Below, in pieces: positions 6,967 through 7,522 of a stretch of DNA of 7,522 nt. Under the pieces are notes generated by a model. It saw only the letters and a program-made list of their open reading frames with translations, was not told the DNA's origin and did no database searches. A program made the position numbers and the translations under genes. The stretch is from Desulfuromonadaceae bacterium. Its GTDB lineage: Bacteria > Desulfobacterota > Desulfuromonadia > Desulfuromonadales > Geopsychrobacteraceae. Location: NCBI GenBank assembly GCA_030639985.1, contig DAOWKG010000271.1, positions 1-7,522 of the forward strand. Reading direction: 5' to 3'. How positions within the stretch are numbered: position 1 is the stretch's first letter; each line of letters opens with the position of its first letter.

Positions 6967-6970
6967 ATAC

Positions 6971-7080
6971 AAGTGACAGCCAGGCACCCCTGCGGCACAC
7001 GTCCAAAACCGTTACCGCTGCTCCCTTCCGGGCCTGACGGAGTTCGCGGATGGCCGTTGCGCAGGACCCGGCTGTCACTT
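6971..7080 (-). ncRNA. ffs: Signal recognition particle RNA, small bacterial 4.5S type
   Basis: This RNA binds Ffh to form the signal recognition particle, which targets nascent membrane proteins to FtsY at the inner membrane. The minus strand carries the conserved apical hairpin: GTCAGG (7038-7033), the GGAA tetraloop (7029-7026) and AGCAGC (7022-7017), as in the E. coli 4.5S consensus. The ends form a perfect 11-bp helix, AAGTGACAGCC (7080-7070) with GGCTGTCACTT (6981-6971). At about 110 nt it has no Alu domain and so belongs to the small class. Exact mature ends are inferred from the helix; processing could leave them a few nt away. It is located upstream of dnaX on the same strand, an arrangement found in other bacteria. 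Confidence 0.95.
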
Positions 7081-7104
7081 CTACCGGCAATAAATTACCA
7101 GAGA

Positions 7105-7133
7105 ATTATATATAATACTAATTTTGCGGTGGA
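7105..7133 (-). promoter_or_regulatory. Candidate SRP RNA promoter with a symmetric -10
   Basis: The minus strand reads a perfect TATAAT at 7110-7105, which would start transcription near 7098, about 18 nt ahead of the mature RNA and just ahead of the extended helix. At 17 nt spacing the -35 is TCCACC (7133-7128), a poor match. The -10 lies inside ATTATATATAAT (7105-7116), a perfect palindrome that offers TATAAT on both strands, and the -35 region overlaps the inverted repeat GGTGGA-TATG-TCCACC (7128-7143). The -10 is convincing; the -35 and any regulation are not. Confidence 0.45.
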
Positions 7134-7134
7134 T

Positions 7135-7260
7135 ATGTCCACCCTTGCTGAAAGAATCAAGGTCGCTGGGTTGCGCCTGAAACTGTACAGCATAAATTTA
7201 CACCGTAAATATAAGGCTGATCAAAAATGTTCATATGCAAGGCACCTGCAGGCTCACTGA
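7135..7260 (+). pseudogene. Short ORF starting like an XRE-type repressor, possible remnant
   Basis: An ATG at 7135 opens 41 codons whose first eleven residues, MSTLAERIKVA, resemble the start of helix-turn-helix repressors of the XRE/LexA-like phage type. After that the sequence (from GLRLKLYS on) no longer looks like a helix-turn-helix domain and stops at 7258-7260. No continuation of the domain is visible in the other plus-strand frames. It may be a decayed gene start cut by a rearrangement at about 7167, or chance. A GGTGG lies only two nt from the ATG, too close for a good ribosome site, so active translation is doubtful. It is divergent from the SRP RNA. Confidence 0.2.
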
Positions 7261-7289
7261 ATAAGACGTACCGCTAGGTACGTCTTATT
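7260..7289. repeat. Perfect 13-bp inverted repeat with a GCTA loop
   Basis: AATAAGACGTACC (7260-7272) and GGTACGTCTTATT (7277-7289) are perfectly complementary around a four-base loop. There is no T-tract on either side, so it is not a standard intrinsic terminator. It could be a protein-binding palindrome, a hairpin in an RNA, or the terminal part of the repeat-like block that follows. Confidence 0.75.
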
Positions 7290-7295
7290 GTAGCT

Positions 7296-7383
7296 TGAGG
7301 GAACGCCACAGATGAGCGTTTTTCATCAGCCCAATTGATGTATGGCGTGGATTCGGTCACTCCCTCATCGACATAACGTCGAT
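7296..7383. repeat. Nested stem structure, possible structured RNA or REP-like element
   Basis: TGAGGGA (7296-7302) pairs with TCCCTCA (7361-7367), and directly inside it ACGCCA (7303-7308) pairs with TGGCGT (7343-7348). The interior offers GATGA/TCATC (7311-7315/7323-7327) or alternatively CATCA/TGATG. Immediately outside, ATCGAC/GTCGAT (7367-7372/7378-7383) makes another hairpin. Two coaxial perfect stems of 7 and 6 bp are more than expected from ordinary spacer DNA. I do not recognise a known RNA family. It has no coding frame of note. Confidence 0.45.
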
Positions 7384-7522
7384 TCCTGCGTAACCTCCCC
7401 TACTCTCACTGCCGCAAACATCCTGTTTGCTCTTCTGACATTAAGTCAGCGTTCGCTTCGCTTCGAATCCCCGCTAACCTTTTACCTTTTTCCAGCTAGC
7501 GCAGAATAATTCATCAGCAGTA
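7384..7522. other. Gene-free right edge with two small hairpins
   Basis: No gene is recognisable here. GCAAACA/TGTTTGC (7414-7420/7424-7430) is a perfect 7-bp hairpin, followed closely by CTGAC/GTCAG (7435-7439/7445-7449). Next comes the short tandem repeat TTCGC-TTCGC-TTCG (7452-7465). Together with the block to its left this makes five hairpins in about 190 nt, suggestive of a repetitive element that may continue past the window edge. Confidence 0.4.

Noticed and set aside
6835..7260. 141-codon plus-strand open frame across the inverted-repeat element and the SRP RNA
   Set aside because: It passes through a structural RNA gene and a palindrome and has no protein-like features. Only its last 41 codons (from 7135) were kept as a low-confidence remnant.
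7260..7449. CRISPR-like array
   Set aside because: The hairpins differ from each other in sequence and spacing; there is no recurring direct repeat with regular spacers.
7457..7476. TTCGAATCC resembling a tRNA T-loop
   Set aside because: The flanking bases do not form a T-stem on either strand, and no acceptor or anticodon arm can be found around it.

Overview
The window looks like chromosomal housekeeping DNA from an anaerobic deltaproteobacterium of the Desulfuromonadia (Geobacter, Desulfuromonas or Pelobacter relatives). Three things suggest this: a full-length single-chain pyruvate:ferredoxin oxidoreductase of the Desulfovibrio africanus type, moderate base composition (judged by eye), and the gene order SRP RNA - dnaX - ybaB - recR - PFOR, which I recall from Geobacter genomes but could not check here. 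All four protein genes and the SRP RNA lie on the minus strand, so transcription runs from right to left.

Layout from right to left (direction of transcription): 7081-7522 has no convincing gene. It holds a hairpin-rich stretch (7260-7449), a short plus-strand peptide that starts like an XRE-type repressor, and the promoter region of the SRP RNA. The 4.5S-type SRP RNA is at 6971-7080; its closing helix extends outwards and ends in a T-tract, so it probably doubles as the intrinsic terminator. Between the SRP RNA and dnaX is a long imperfect inverted repeat of about 110 bp (6829-6937), which looks like an inserted or dispersed element. Then follow dnaX (tau subunit of DNA polymerase III, 5090-6763), ybaB (nucleoid-associated protein, 4695-5009), recR (recombination mediator, 3881-4480) and nifJ/por (PFOR, 156-3731). 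A strong bidirectional intrinsic terminator (92-132), followed by a second hairpin, closes the run.

How the genes work together: dnaX, ybaB and recR are a classic bacterial replication/repair neighbourhood. DnaX holds the polymerase III clamp loader together, YbaB coats DNA, and RecR with RecO/RecF loads RecA at gaps. The gaps between them (80, 214 and 149 nt) are larger than in a tight operon, and each contains a hairpin, so there is probably internal promotion or processing. PFOR is metabolically unrelated: it interconverts pyruvate and acetyl-CoA + CO2 with ferredoxin. It has its own strong ribosome binding site, a candidate promoter and a conspicuous 58-nt hairpin upstream, and is probably a separate transcription unit.

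I did not find a clearly new multi-gene system. The best candidates for something undescribed are non-coding: the inverted-repeat element at 6829-6937, the hairpin-dense block at 7260-7449, and the hairpin between recR and PFOR.
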